Positions 35,666 to 44,292 of a stretch of DNA of 64,000 nt are shown here, one piece after another. Each line of letters opens with the position of its first letter. The stretch's first letter is position 1. Source of the DNA: Leucobacter aridicollis (GTDB taxonomy: Bacteria; Actinomycetota; Actinomycetes; Actinomycetales; Microbacteriaceae). Where the stretch lies: NCBI RefSeq assembly GCF_024399335.1, contig NZ_CP075339.1, forward strand, positions 3,162,001 through 3,226,000, given 5' to 3'. Made by a program: the position numbers and the translations under genes. The notes beneath the pieces are model-generated. The model saw only the letters and a program-made list of their open reading frames with translations, was not told the DNA's origin and did not search any database.

Positions 35666-36916
35666 TCAGGCGACGAGTGCGCCCGACGCGAGCCTGCCGA
35701 TCACGCCCGTGAGGTGGTCGACGCCAGCGACGAGGTCTTCGTCGCGCGTGTACTCGTTGAGGTTGTGCGAGACGCCGTCGACGCTCGGCACGAACAGCAT
35801 CACTGTCGGCACGAGATCCTTCATGTTTGTCGAATCGTGGCCAGCCACGGTCATCACGCGGTCGTGCGTGAGCCCGAGCTCCTCCGCGACCTCACGGGCG
35901 AGTGAGACGCCGTCCTCCGGGTACGGGTTCTGATCCCAGCTGTGCTCGGCGACGATCTCGATCTCGACTCGATCCTCACGCTGCACGCGCTCGATGACGG
36001 CCATGAGCCGCTCGTGCGCCGCGCGGATGACCTCGGCGCTCGGCGAGCGGAGGTCGAGCAGCAGCCGCACGTCGCTCGCAACGACGACGGGCGAGTTCGG
36101 GTATACCGTGAGTTCACCGCACGCGGTGTGCAGCGCCTCGGGCTCGAACTCGTCGACGAGCTCGCGCGCGGCGACGACGAGCCGCGCCGCGCCGAGCAGC
36201 GCGTCGCGGCGGTCGGCCATGAGCGTCGAGCCCGAGTGCGCCTGCTCGCCCTTCACGCGGAAGTCGTATTTGTGCGCGGCCCAGGTGGCGTTGACGAGGC
36301 CAATGGTGACCCCGTCCTCTTCCATGCTGCGGCCCTGCTGCACGTGGATCTCAGCGTATGAGGCAACGTCGAGGCCCGCGAGGTCGCCGCGCTCCCCGAT
36401 CGCATCGAGCGCGTCGCGCACGGTGATCCCCTTCGGGTCCTCCGTCGCGAGCGCCTCATCGATCGTCAGCTTGTCCGTGAAGACGCTCGAGCCCATCATC
36501 GAGGGCTTAAAGCGCGAGCCCTCCTCGTTGAACCAGTTCACGACCGCGAGGTTGAAGCGCGCCTGCTCGGGGTTCGCGCGCAGCTCGTCGGCGACGCGGA
36601 AGCAGGCGTGGGCCGAGGCCATCACGCCGTACGCGCCGTCGAAACGGCCCGCGGTCGGCTGCGAGTCCATGTGCGAGCCCGTGAGCACGTAGGGCGCGCC
36701 TGGCACGAGCTCGAGGAGCCCGAACTGGTTGCCGATCGCGTCCCGCTTCACCGTGAAGCCGCGCGACTCGAGCAGCTCGGCGAACCACTTGCGCTGTTCT
36801 CCGTCGGCGGCACTCGCGGCCTGCCTCTCGACGCCGTTCGTGCCCGCTACCGCGCCGAAGCGCGAGTGGATCGCCCAGTCGGCGAGGAACGATTCGCTTG
36901 CAGTCTGATCAGTCAC
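35666..36916 (-). CDS. M20 family hydantoinase/carbamoylase-type amidohydrolase
   Basis: A 416-residue dinuclear-metal amidase of the N-carbamoyl-L-amino-acid hydrolase / allantoate amidohydrolase branch. Metal ligands are visible: His and Asp in TGSHMDSQPTAGRFDGAYGV, Glu-Glu in NEEGSRF, His in EIHVQQG and His in SHNLNEYT. The dimerisation domain (KGEQAHSGSTLMADRRDAL) is inserted as usual. It hydrolyses a carbamoyl or ureido N-C bond, releasing NH3 and CO2 or urea. Last gene of the MHS-RidA-RraA-ThDP operon, 20 bp after the ThDP gene. Exact substrate unknown. Confidence 0.9.
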   Translation of the reverse strand: MTDQTASESFLADWAIHSRFGAVAGTNGVERQAASAADGEQRKWFAELLESRGFTVKRDAIGNQFGLLELVPGAPYVLTGSHMDSQPTAGRFDGAYGVMASAHACFRVADELRANPEQARFNLAVVNWFNEEGSRFKPSMMGSSVFTDKLTIDEALATEDPKGITVRDALDAIGERGDLAGLDVASYAEIHVQQGRSMEEDGVTIGLVNATWAAHKYDFRVKGEQAHSGSTLMADRRDALLGAARLVVAARELVDEFEPEALHTACGELTVYPNSPVVVASDVRLLLDLRSPSAEVIRAAHERLMAVIERVQREDRVEIEIVAEHSWDQNPYPEDGVSLAREVAEELGLTHDRVMTVAGHDSTNMKDLVPTVMLFVPSVDGVSHNLNEYTRDEDLVAGVDHLTGVIGRLASGALVA

Positions 36917-36936
36917 TGTCTGTCCTTTCGAATCGC

Positions 36937-38631
36937 TCAGTCGCGAGAGATGCCGGTTGCAGGGACGTCGCTCGAGGCCGGCGGCATCACGGTGTCGGGG
37001 ATCAGCACGTGGATGAGCGCGGGAGCGTCAGCGGCGAGTGCGCGATCGAGAGCGGGGCCGAACTCCTCAGTGCGCTCGACGCGCTCACCGTGCCCGCCGA
37101 AGGAGCGCATCCAGTCGGCGAAATCGGGGTTCGCCATGCGGGTGCCCGAGCGGCGGCCGGGGTAGTGGTTCTCCTGGTGCTGCACAATCGTGCCGTAGAT
37201 CTCGTTGTCGATGACGATGACGAGGGGCTTCGCGCCGTGCGCGACGGCTGTCGCGATCTCCTGGCCGTTCATGAGGAAGTCGCCGTCGCCGCAGACCGCG
37301 ACGACGTTCCGCTCGGGGAAGATGAGTGAGCCTGCGACGGCAGCCGGAACTGCGAGTCCCATCGCGCCGTTGCGGGCCCCAACGAGGCTCGCCGGGGTGA
37401 GGTGCTTCACGAATCGGTGGGCCCAGATCGTCGCGTTACCCGCGCCGAACGTGAGTACCGCCTGGCCCTGCAGGCGGTCGTCGAGCTCGCCAAAGGCGAC
37501 GCCCAAGTCCATCTGCTGCGCGACGCCATCGATCGAGGCGTCGGCGCGGTGCGCCTCGGTCGCGAGCTGCGCCTGGGCGCGGCCTGCCATCCAAGCGTCG
37601 TCGCGGCCACCGCGGGCTGCGCTCGCGTCAACGCCCGAGAGCGCTTCAACGAACGTCGCGGGGGTTGCGAGCACGTGCTTGTCGGTGCGGCCGGAGTGCA
37701 TCGTCGCGTCTGGGTCGGCGGTCACGAGCACAGTCTCGGCGTCGAAGCCCTGCGTGTAGCCGTCGCTCAGCACGTCGGCGCGGCCGCAGCCGACGAAAAT
37801 GAGCATGTCGGCGTTGATGTAGCCCTCGGCGACAGCATCGGTGCGCCCGTAACCGAGCCAACCGGCCCAGGCCCCGCCAACGTGCGGCACCGCATCGTAG
37901 GCGCGCCAATCGCAAAACACGGGGACGCCTGCAGCTTCAGCGAACGCCATGAGCACGGCGCCCTGGCCCTCGTGCCAGCCATCGCCGCCAACGACGATCG
38001 CGGGACGCTCAGCCTTCGCGAGCCGCCCGACGAGCGCGTCAATCTCCGCGGGGTGCGGAGCCGGTGCGGGGGGAGCGACCGGAAGGGCTACGGCGGGGGC
38101 CGCGGGGAGCACGAGCACGTCTTCGGGGAGCCCGATCACGACGGGCCCGGGGCGGCCCGACGCAGCGATCCGCATCGCCTCAGCAACGAGCTCGCCTGCG
38201 CGGTCGGGGTTGTCGATCGTCATGACGCGCTTCGCTGTCGAGCCGAACCACCCGGTGAGCGAGAACTCCTGGAACGCGTCGCGCTCGCGGTCGTTCACAG
38301 GCACGAGCCCAACGAACAGCACGAGCGGAGTCGCGTCCTGGTACGCCGTGTGCACGGCAATCATTGCGTTCGCGGCGCCGGGCCCGCGCGTGACCATTGC
38401 GATGCCGGGGCGGCCCGTCAGGCGGCCCTCGGCGAGCGCCATGAAGCCGGCGCCACCCTCCTGGCGGCAGACCACGGTCTCGACGCCCGAGTCGTGCAGG
38501 CCATCGAGCACGTCGAGGTAGCTCTCGCCGGGCACCGCGTACACGCGCTCGATGCCGTGCGCCTCGAGCGTGCGGACGATGAGGTGCCCTGCCGAGTGCT
38601 GTGCTGCGTCAGGTGCGTGCTGCGTGGTCAT
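36937..38631 (-). CDS. Thiamine-diphosphate enzyme, acetolactate-synthase-like large subunit
   Basis: A 564-residue ThDP enzyme of the IlvB fold with all three domains. The N-terminal pyrimidine domain has VYAVPGESYLDVLDGL and the activating Glu in CRQEGGAGFMALAEGR. That Glu argues against glyoxylate carboligase, which has Val there. The C-terminal diphosphate motif is VCGDGDFLMNGQEIATAVAH then VIDNEIYG. The ATG at 38631 has AAGGAG upstream. The frame extends upstream to 38808, but that arginine-rich part is not real. No IlvN regulatory subunit is adjacent, so a catabolic decarboxylase or ligase is more likely than branched-chain synthesis. Confidence 0.88.
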   Translation of the reverse strand: MTTQHAPDAAQHSAGHLIVRTLEAHGIERVYAVPGESYLDVLDGLHDSGVETVVCRQEGGAGFMALAEGRLTGRPGIAMVTRGPGAANAMIAVHTAYQDATPLVLFVGLVPVNDRERDAFQEFSLTGWFGSTAKRVMTIDNPDRAGELVAEAMRIAASGRPGPVVIGLPEDVLVLPAAPAVALPVAPPAPAPHPAEIDALVGRLAKAERPAIVVGGDGWHEGQGAVLMAFAEAAGVPVFCDWRAYDAVPHVGGAWAGWLGYGRTDAVAEGYINADMLIFVGCGRADVLSDGYTQGFDAETVLVTADPDATMHSGRTDKHVLATPATFVEALSGVDASAARGGRDDAWMAGRAQAQLATEAHRADASIDGVAQQMDLGVAFGELDDRLQGQAVLTFGAGNATIWAHRFVKHLTPASLVGARNGAMGLAVPAAVAGSLIFPERNVVAVCGDGDFLMNGQEIATAVAHGAKPLVIVIDNEIYGTIVQHQENHYPGRRSGTRMANPDFADWMRSFGGHGERVERTEEFGPALDRALAADAPALIHVLIPDTVMPPASSDVPATGISRD

Positions 38632-38707
38632 GGTCTCTCCTTGTGAAGCGGTGCGACGCGTCGTCGCGGAATTCGAAGTATCGGTCGGCGGTGCCAAGCG
38701 GGCGCGG

Positions 38708-39352
38708 TCAGGCGTCGCCGGTGGCGAGGATCGCCGACAGGGGCTCGCCCGAGCTGATGCGCGCAACGAGCGCGGGCTCCGCCGCGTCAGACGCGAGGGC
38801 AGCGTCAAGCACGTCGTCGCCTGGGCCCTCAGGCGGCAGGATCAGGATCCCCTGGGCGTCGCCCAGCACGAGGTCCCCAGGGCGCACTGTCACGCCGGCA
38901 ACCTCGATCACCCGATCCAGCGCGCCGTCGACTTCGCCCGCGAGGGCGCCCGAGCGCTTGGTCGTGCGCGCAGTGAGGCCCGTCGCGAATACGGGGAGCC
39001 GATCCTGCAGCTCGCGCAGCGCCGCCTGGTCAGTGACCGGGCCGTCGACGACGATACCCGCCGCACCCTGCGCGATCGCGGCGTGGGCGGTGACCGCGCC
39101 GACCGGGGCGTGCCCGCGACCGGCAACGCGGATCACGAGCACATCGCCCGGTTCAAGCGCGAGCAGCGCGCGGTTCACCGCGAACGCGTCAGGCTCGGTG
39201 AGATCGAGCGTGCGGGCGCGCCCCACGAGCTGGGGGCCGCGGTTCATCGGGCGGAGATCTTGATCGCAGAATCCATCCTCGAGGAAGTGCCCGAGCGTCG
39301 GAATCTCGACGCTTGTGAGCGCCGCGATCAGTTCATCGGTGGATCGACTCAT
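38708..39352 (-). CDS. RraA / HMG-aldolase-fold protein with altered catalytic motif
   Basis: A 214-residue protein of the RraA family (fold of 4-hydroxy-4-methyl-2-oxoglutarate aldolase, oxaloacetate decarboxylase and RNase E inhibitor). Seen: IPTLGHFLEDGFCDQDLRP at the N-terminus, IQGAAGIVVDG-like core AQGAAGIVVDGPVTDQAAL, then LPVFATGLTART. In active aldolases the core reads DG..RD with a catalytic Arg; here it is DGPVTD, so the Arg is Thr. It sits between RidA and the ThDP gene in one operon. It may be inactive as an aldolase or act on a different substrate. Confidence 0.85.
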   Translation of the reverse strand: MSRSTDELIAALTSVEIPTLGHFLEDGFCDQDLRPMNRGPQLVGRARTLDLTEPDAFAVNRALLALEPGDVLVIRVAGRGHAPVGAVTAHAAIAQGAAGIVVDGPVTDQAALRELQDRLPVFATGLTARTTKRSGALAGEVDGALDRVIEVAGVTVRPGDLVLGDAQGILILPPEGPGDDVLDAALASDAAEPALVARISSGEPLSAILATGDA

Positions 39353-39355
39353 TGG

Positions 39356-39736
39356 TTAGGCCTCCTCACGTACGACGGCGACGCACTCAATCTCGAACGG
39401 AATGTCCCAGATGTCTACGCACACCGTCGTGCGCGCAGGCTTCGCGTCGCCGAAGTACTCGGCGTAGATCCGGTTGAACGGGTCCCGCTGCTCGGGCGCC
39501 GTGAGGTAGGCGTTCACCTTCACCACGAGATCGAGGCCCGAGCCAGCGGTCTCGAGGACGGAGCGGAGGTTTTCGATGCAGACACGCACCTGATCCTCGA
39601 ACTCCGCGGGCGCGGTGCCGTCTGCGTGAAACGGCACCTGCCCCGTCGTGAACACCAACCCGTTCGCGACGACAGCCTGCGAGTAGGGTCCGATCGCCGG
39701 GGCGAGCCCCGGCGCCGAGTCGATCCGCCGAATCAA
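39356..39736 (-). CDS. RidA family (reactive intermediate deaminase) protein
   Basis: A 126-residue small trimeric-type protein that hydrolyses enamine/imine intermediates such as 2-aminoacrylate. Seen: APAIGPYSQAVVANGLVFTT, GQVPFH, the substrate-carboxylate Arg in PARTTVCVD and Glu in FEIECVAV, both conserved in RidA. It overlaps the MHS transporter gene by 4 bp and precedes the RraA gene by 3 bp. RidA-like proteins are common in ureide (RutC-type) and amino-acid degradation operons, which fits the amidohydrolase downstream. Confidence 0.9.
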   Translation of the reverse strand: MIRRIDSAPGLAPAIGPYSQAVVANGLVFTTGQVPFHADGTAPAEFEDQVRVCIENLRSVLETAGSGLDLVVKVNAYLTAPEQRDPFNRIYAEYFGDAKPARTTVCVDIWDIPFEIECVAVVREEA

Positions 39737-41085
39737 TGGTCGACCGAGATTGCAGTCGTAGCGCCCACGCGGTCGATGTCGCGCTTGTGGTTATCGCTCA
39801 GCAGGAACAGCGCAACGAACGACAGTACTGCCGCGGCGGCGATGTACCAGGCGATCGAGTCGCTCTGGCCGGTAAGGTCGAGCAGCCACACGGTGATCGC
39901 GGGGGTGATTGCCGAGCCGAGCAGGCCCGAGAGCATGTAAGAGATCGAGAGCCCCGAGTAGCGCACCTTCGAGCCAAAGAGCTCGGCGAGGAACGTCGCG
40001 ATCGGGCCGTAGTTCGCTGAGAACGCGACCATCATCAGACCGTACGCAAGGAACACTGCACCGGTGTTGCCGGTGTTGATGAGCCAGAAGAACGGGAATG
40101 CGAGGAGCGCCTCGGCTGCGATACCCGCCGCGATGATCGGCTTGCGACCGTACTTGTCCGAGAGCTTGCCGAAGAACGGGATGAGGAACAGGCCGAGGAG
40201 GCAGGAGACGAGCACAACCCAGAGCATGAGGTTCGCCGAGAAGCCCTTCTCGCTCGTGCCGTAGTTCATGCCTGAGGCGACCATAAGCGTGAACGTCGAA
40301 CCAGTCGAGAGGGTCGCGATACCACCGAGCACAACCTGCTTCCAGTAGTGCTTCATGAGGTACGCAAACGGCAGCTTCGCCTTCGCGCCCTGCTCGCGGA
40401 CCTGCTGGAAGCTCGGGGTCTCCTCGATGTTCAGGCGGATGTAGATGCCGACCGCAACGAGCAGGATCGAGGCGATGAACGGAACACGCCAGCCCCACGA
40501 GATGAGCGCCTCCTGCGACACCGAGGCGGTGACGATGAGGAACGCGACGTTCGCGAGCAGCGTGCCGAACGGAACGCCGACCTGCACGAGCGAGCCATAC
40601 CAGCCGCGCTTGTTCTCGGGCGCGTGCTCAACGGTCATGAGCACCGCGCCGCCCCACTCGCCGCCAAGGGCGAGGCCCTGGATGATGCGGAGTGTCAGCA
40701 GGATGAACGGCGCGGCAATGCCGATCGTGTTGTAGTCGGGAACGAGGCCGATCGCGAGGGTCGCCGCGCCCATCGTGAGCAGCGAGACGAGCAGCATCGA
40801 CTTGCGGCCGAGGCGGTCGCCGAAGTGGCCGAACAGGATCGCGCCGACGGTACGCGCGACGTAGGCCGCTGCGAACGTCAGGAACGACAGGATCGTGCCG
40901 ACGGCCGGGGGCAGGTCGGGGAAGAAGACCTGGTTGAAGACGAGGGCCGAGGCGGTTCCGAATAGGAACAGGTCGTACCATTCAACAGTCGTTCCGATGA
41001 CGCTCGCCGTGGCGATCTTTCGCATCTTGGACTGGTCAAGGCGTGCGTTTGGGACAGCCTCGTCCGTAGCTAGCTGTGCAGTCAT
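39733..41085 (-). CDS. MHS-family MFS transporter (metabolite:H+ symporter)
   Basis: A 450-residue 12-helix importer of the ShiA/KgtP/ProP subfamily. Hallmarks: ASVIGTTVEWYDLFLFGTAS in helix 1, GHFGDRLGRKSMLLVSLLTM in loop 2-3, RIIQGLALGGEWGGAVLM in helix 4, and FGKLSDKYGRKPII in the second half. The ATG at 41085 has an excellent GGAGGAAACA site, so the upstream 31 residues of the open frame are excluded. First gene of the catabolic operon and presumably the uptake system for its substrate, a small organic acid or ureide. Confidence 0.92.
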   Translation of the reverse strand: MTAQLATDEAVPNARLDQSKMRKIATASVIGTTVEWYDLFLFGTASALVFNQVFFPDLPPAVGTILSFLTFAAAYVARTVGAILFGHFGDRLGRKSMLLVSLLTMGAATLAIGLVPDYNTIGIAAPFILLTLRIIQGLALGGEWGGAVLMTVEHAPENKRGWYGSLVQVGVPFGTLLANVAFLIVTASVSQEALISWGWRVPFIASILLVAVGIYIRLNIEETPSFQQVREQGAKAKLPFAYLMKHYWKQVVLGGIATLSTGSTFTLMVASGMNYGTSEKGFSANLMLWVVLVSCLLGLFLIPFFGKLSDKYGRKPIIAAGIAAEALLAFPFFWLINTGNTGAVFLAYGLMMVAFSANYGPIATFLAELFGSKVRYSGLSISYMLSGLLGSAITPAITVWLLDLTGQSDSIAWYIAAAAVLSFVALFLLSDNHKRDIDRVGATTAISVDH

Positions 41086-41298
41086 TGTTTCCTCCATGGA
41101 ATACGTGTTGGGCACGTCGCTGGCCCACCTATCAACGTTCGCCTGTTCTCGCGAAAGCGGCAATCGACATTCGCACACGGTTGACCCCGCAGATTATGCA
41201 TCTGCACATCCTCGTTCAAGTTTGCGCCCCAAAGTGACGTTTGGAGTGTGTAAAGATTCAATATTATGGAAGCGACGGCCGGCGAGGGAGATGCGACA

Positions 41299-42462
41299 GT
41301 GACACGCACAGTGACGAGCGAGGCACCCCAGGATCAGTGGTGGATCACGACCCTCGCCGACCTCCGCGACGACATGGACGCGCTCGTCGACGATTTCGTT
41401 GCACGCCTCCAGGCCGTCGGGAGCGGCTACGAGGATATCTCAGCCAGCGATATCCGCGCGACCGCGCGCGAGACGCTGACGCTACTCATCACCGAACTCC
41501 GCGGCGAACCGCTCCCCGAGCACCTGCAAGATCTCCCCCAGCGACTTGGCGTGCGGCGCGCTCGTCAGGGGGTCGATCGCGACAGGCTCCTCGAGGCCGT
41601 GCGCCTCGACTACCGCGTGCTGTGGGCGGGACTCACCCGAGTCGTCTCAGCCGAAGACGCCGCCCTCCTCGTCGCGCACGCAGAGGTCGTGCTCTCCACG
41701 GTTGAGGACTACATCAGCGAGGTCCAGGTCGCATTTCTCAACGAGCTCGACACACTCGCGCTCGACTCCCGGGCCGCCGAGACGCGGGCGATCGCGAGGC
41801 TCCTCGCTGCCGAACGCCCCGAGGATGTTGCCGCCGAGGTCGCGGAAGAGCTCGGCACTCCGCTCGACGCCGAGTACGAGGTGGTGCTCGTGCCATCTGC
41901 CGACGCAGCCAGCGCCCACAGGCTCGTCGCCGACCTACAGCACACGCGCGCCCGTTTCCTCGTCTGGGACTTCGACGACGGCGTGCTCTTTGTCAGGCCG
42001 CGTGCCGACGTCCTCGGGCGACACCCGCTCGCCGCCACGCGGGGGGTCGTCGTCGACGAGATCGCGGGTCTCGCCGGGGTGGCTGAGGCGGCTCGCCTCG
42101 CCCATCTGCTGGCGCCCTACGCCCCCGATGGGCGGCTCAGCGACGAGCACGAACTCTGGCCACCTGTCGCCGCTGACGCCCTCGCGCCCATCCTTCCCGG
42201 GCTCAGCCCCGCGGCCGTCGCCGGACTCGGGTCGGTCTCCCCTGGCGATCGCGGTCGACTCATTGACACATTCCTCGCGTACTGCGAAACAGGATCGGTG
42301 AAGCTCACCGCTGAGGCCGGGTTCGTGCACCGCAACACCGTCGTCAACAGGCTTCGCGCGTTCCATGACCTCACAGGCATGGACCCGACAGTGCCTCGCG
42401 ACGCAGCCAGGGCGCTGATCGCGCTGTCGGGCGCGCGCGATCCTGATCTCGAGTCCCTTTGA
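41299..42462 (+). CDS. PucR/CdaR-type transcriptional regulator
   Basis: About 387 residues. The N-terminal and middle parts are an alpha-rich sensory region (LTLLITELRGEPLPEHLQDL) and a GGDEF-like fold without motifs. The C-terminal PucR helix-turn-helix is clear: FLAYCETGSVKLTAEAGFVH followed by RNTVVNRLRAFHDLTGMDP. PucR-type activators sense purine-ureide or sugar-acid intermediates. It faces the MHS-RidA-RraA-ThDP-M20 operon across about 200 bp and is the likely regulator. The GTG at 41299 has AGGGAG 8 bp upstream; the ATG at 41266 in the same frame lacks a ribosome site and may itself lie in the -10 region, but cannot be excluded. Confidence 0.85.
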   Translation: MTRTVTSEAPQDQWWITTLADLRDDMDALVDDFVARLQAVGSGYEDISASDIRATARETLTLLITELRGEPLPEHLQDLPQRLGVRRARQGVDRDRLLEAVRLDYRVLWAGLTRVVSAEDAALLVAHAEVVLSTVEDYISEVQVAFLNELDTLALDSRAAETRAIARLLAAERPEDVAAEVAEELGTPLDAEYEVVLVPSADAASAHRLVADLQHTRARFLVWDFDDGVLFVRPRADVLGRHPLAATRGVVVDEIAGLAGVAEAARLAHLLAPYAPDGRLSDEHELWPPVAADALAPILPGLSPAAVAGLGSVSPGDRGRLIDTFLAYCETGSVKLTAEAGFVHRNTVVNRLRAFHDLTGMDPTVPRDAARALIALSGARDPDLESL

Positions 42463-42524
42463 ATCCGCCCTGAGAGTGGCCCCGTCCCAGGTATTTCGCG
42501 GCCCGCTTTCTCTACGCTGAAGCC

Positions 42525-42980
42525 ATGAACTGCCCTAGCGACGGAACAACCCTGCTCATGAGTGAGCGTCAGGGAATCGAGATCGACTACTGCCCCCAGT
42601 GCCGCGGCATCTGGCTCGACCGCGGCGAGCTCGACAAGATCCTTGAGCGCGCGCAGGCCGAGGCCGAGGCCTTCGCCGGGCAGCAGGCCCCGCAACACCA
42701 GGCCCCACAGCCGCCCGCAGCCCCGGCGGCTCCCGCCGCACCCAGTCCCGCGCCGCCGCTCGGCGACCACTACTCACAGCCGGTGCCGCCGCAGCCCACA
42801 GGGTATGGCGACCGCGGCTACGGCGAGCGTGAGTACGATCGGCGCGACCGAGGCTACGACCGCGACCGCGACGACCGGAAGCCCCGCTACGACGACCGCA
42901 GCCGTGGCGGCTACGGTGACCCGCGCTACCGCAAGAAGAAGAGCCCGTTCGAGTTCCTCGGCGATATCTTCGACTCCTAG
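42525..42980 (+). CDS. zf-TFIIB zinc-ribbon protein with charged low-complexity tail
   Basis: A 151-residue protein. The N-terminal zinc ribbon MNCPSDGTTLL then YCPQCRGIWLDRGELDKI (one recognisable Cys pair CPQC plus Cys3) is the zf-TFIIB signature, usual in small bacterial proteins of unknown role. The middle (residues about 45-85) is Q/A/P-rich, followed by a repetitive R-D-Y-G region (RDRGYDRDRDDRKPRYDDR) and a C-terminal KKKSPFEFLGDIFDS motif often seen in this family. The tail is probably disordered and may mediate condensate or nucleic-acid contacts. Function unknown. Confidence 0.82.
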   Translation: MNCPSDGTTLLMSERQGIEIDYCPQCRGIWLDRGELDKILERAQAEAEAFAGQQAPQHQAPQPPAAPAAPAAPSPAPPLGDHYSQPVPPQPTGYGDRGYGEREYDRRDRGYDRDRDDRKPRYDDRSRGGYGDPRYRKKKSPFEFLGDIFDS

Positions 42981-43089
42981 GCGCTCGCGCCACTGGGGCG
43001 GTGGCCCAGGGTTCGGGGCACACCGGCTCTTGAGTGCCGAGCCCCCCGAACGCTGAGCCCGGGCTTGCGTGCCGTCGCCCCACGGGGAA

Positions 43090-43154
43090 GCCCCTTTCAT
43101 GCAAGACACCCCCTTCTCCTCAGTTGGTAAGGGGGTGTCTTGCATGAAAGGGGC
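43090..43154. terminator. Long perfect hairpin between convergent genes (26-bp arms, 13-nt loop)
   Basis: Arms at 43090-43115 and 43129-43154 are exact reverse complements over 26 bp (GCCCCTTTCATGCAAGACAC at the left edge). The 13-nt loop is 43116-43128. It sits between the zf-TFIIB gene (plus, ends 42980) and the SDR gene (minus, ends 43199). Same geometry as the hairpin at 26386-26448 but a different arm sequence. Confidence 0.75.
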
Positions 43155-43198
43155 TCTGCGGCGAGGCTACGCGGTCGCGAGCCGCCAGCCTGCTCCCA

Positions 43199-44080
43199 CT
43201 AGGGGTGCCGCCCGCCCGTGACTGGCAGCACCGCCCCGGACACGTAAGACGCCTCTTCCGACGCGAGATACACGTACGCACCTGCGAGCTCCGCGGGCTG
43301 TGCGGGTCGCCCCAGCGGCGTGTTGTCGCCGAAGTGCTCCTGCTTCTCGTCCCACCCCGTCGCGGGAATCAGCGGCGTCCAGACCGGGCCGGGCGCCACG
43401 GCGTTCACCCGCACGCCGCGCTCGCCCTGCTGCTCCGCGAGGGCGCGCGTGAACCCCACGAGCGCGGCCTTCGTCATTGCATAGTCGAGCAGGTCCGGGC
43501 TCGGCTCAAACGACTGGATCGATGCGGTCACAATGATGCTCGCACCGGGCGTGAGGCGCGGCGCCGCCTCGCGGACGAGCAGCAGCGGCGCAACAAGGTT
43601 GGTCTCAAACACCGTGAGCACCGCCTCCCGGTCGATCTGCGCGTCCGCGTCGCGTCGGCGTTGCGTGCCCGCGTTCAGCACAAGAACGTCCAGGCCGCCA
43701 AGCTCGACGACGGTGTCGCGCACCGTCTCCACGCAGGTCGACTCGTCGCGCAGATCGCCGGGGAGCAGCACGCACCGGGAGCCCTCTGCTTCAACGAGCC
43801 GCCGCGTCTCGAGCGCATCGGCCTCCTCCTCGGGCAGGTACCCGATCGCGACGTCGGCACCCTCACGGGCGTACGCGAGCGCGACCGCCCGGCCGATGCC
43901 GGAGTCTCCGCCAGTGATGAGCGCTCGCGCCCCCGTAAGCCGGGCACTGCCCCGGTAGCTATGTTCGCCGTGGTCGGGCTGCGGAATCATCGGTCCCGTC
44001 AAGCCGGGCTGCGACTCCTGTGGCTGCTTCGCCCACGGTGGCCTCGGGTACTTCGTTCGCGGGTCCACGTGCGGTGTCAT
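43199..44080 (-). CDS. SDR family oxidoreductase, general-stress type
   Basis: A 293-residue short-chain dehydrogenase with the long N-terminal extension (DPRTKYPRPPWAKQPQESQP then MIPQPDHGEHSYRG) typical of the YhxC/YdaD/YghA stress group. Rossmann motif ITGGDSGIGRAVA near residue 55, NAG in VLNAGTQ, catalytic Ser in TASIQSFEPSP and Tyr-Lys in YAMTKAAL. Substrate usually unknown (alcohol/aldehyde). It is divergent from the GlsB-like stress membrane gene, which supports a stress role. The next feature downstream is the 26-bp hairpin. Confidence 0.9.
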   Translation of the reverse strand: MTPHVDPRTKYPRPPWAKQPQESQPGLTGPMIPQPDHGEHSYRGSARLTGARALITGGDSGIGRAVALAYAREGADVAIGYLPEEEADALETRRLVEAEGSRCVLLPGDLRDESTCVETVRDTVVELGGLDVLVLNAGTQRRRDADAQIDREAVLTVFETNLVAPLLLVREAAPRLTPGASIIVTASIQSFEPSPDLLDYAMTKAALVGFTRALAEQQGERGVRVNAVAPGPVWTPLIPATGWDEKQEHFGDNTPLGRPAQPAELAGAYVYLASEEASYVSGAVLPVTGGRHP

Positions 44081-44292
44081 GATTGCCTCCCTCGCTCTCG
44101 ATAACGTGTGGTTCGAGCTTCCCTTTCACAGCGCGACTCCCCAACCCCTTGAATTCCCAGCATTCAGCCGCGACCACGCACGAAATACCACAGGCGTATC
44201 GCGAAACACAACCCCCTCGCCGCCGCCCTTGCCCGGGCGTACCGTATCTTTCACGCCTCAACGAAAGTCGTTCGGCGGGAAGGAGCAGCACC

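Noticed and set aside
35666..36916. Firm naming of the M20 enzyme as allantoate amidohydrolase (allC)
   Set aside because: The metal ligands are shared with carbamoylases and ureidopropionase relatives, and no other allantoin gene is adjacent.
36937..38631. Glyoxylate carboligase identity for the ThDP enzyme
   Set aside because: Glyoxylate carboligase has Val in place of the activating Glu; here Glu is present in RQEGGAG.
37402..38646. 414-codon plus-strand frame opposite the ThDP gene
   Set aside because: Antisense shadow; the ThDP gene has complete catalytic and cofactor motifs.
38552..39940. 462-codon plus-strand frame opposite RraA, RidA and the MHS gene
   Set aside because: Spans three real genes with overlapping starts and stops; no domain content.
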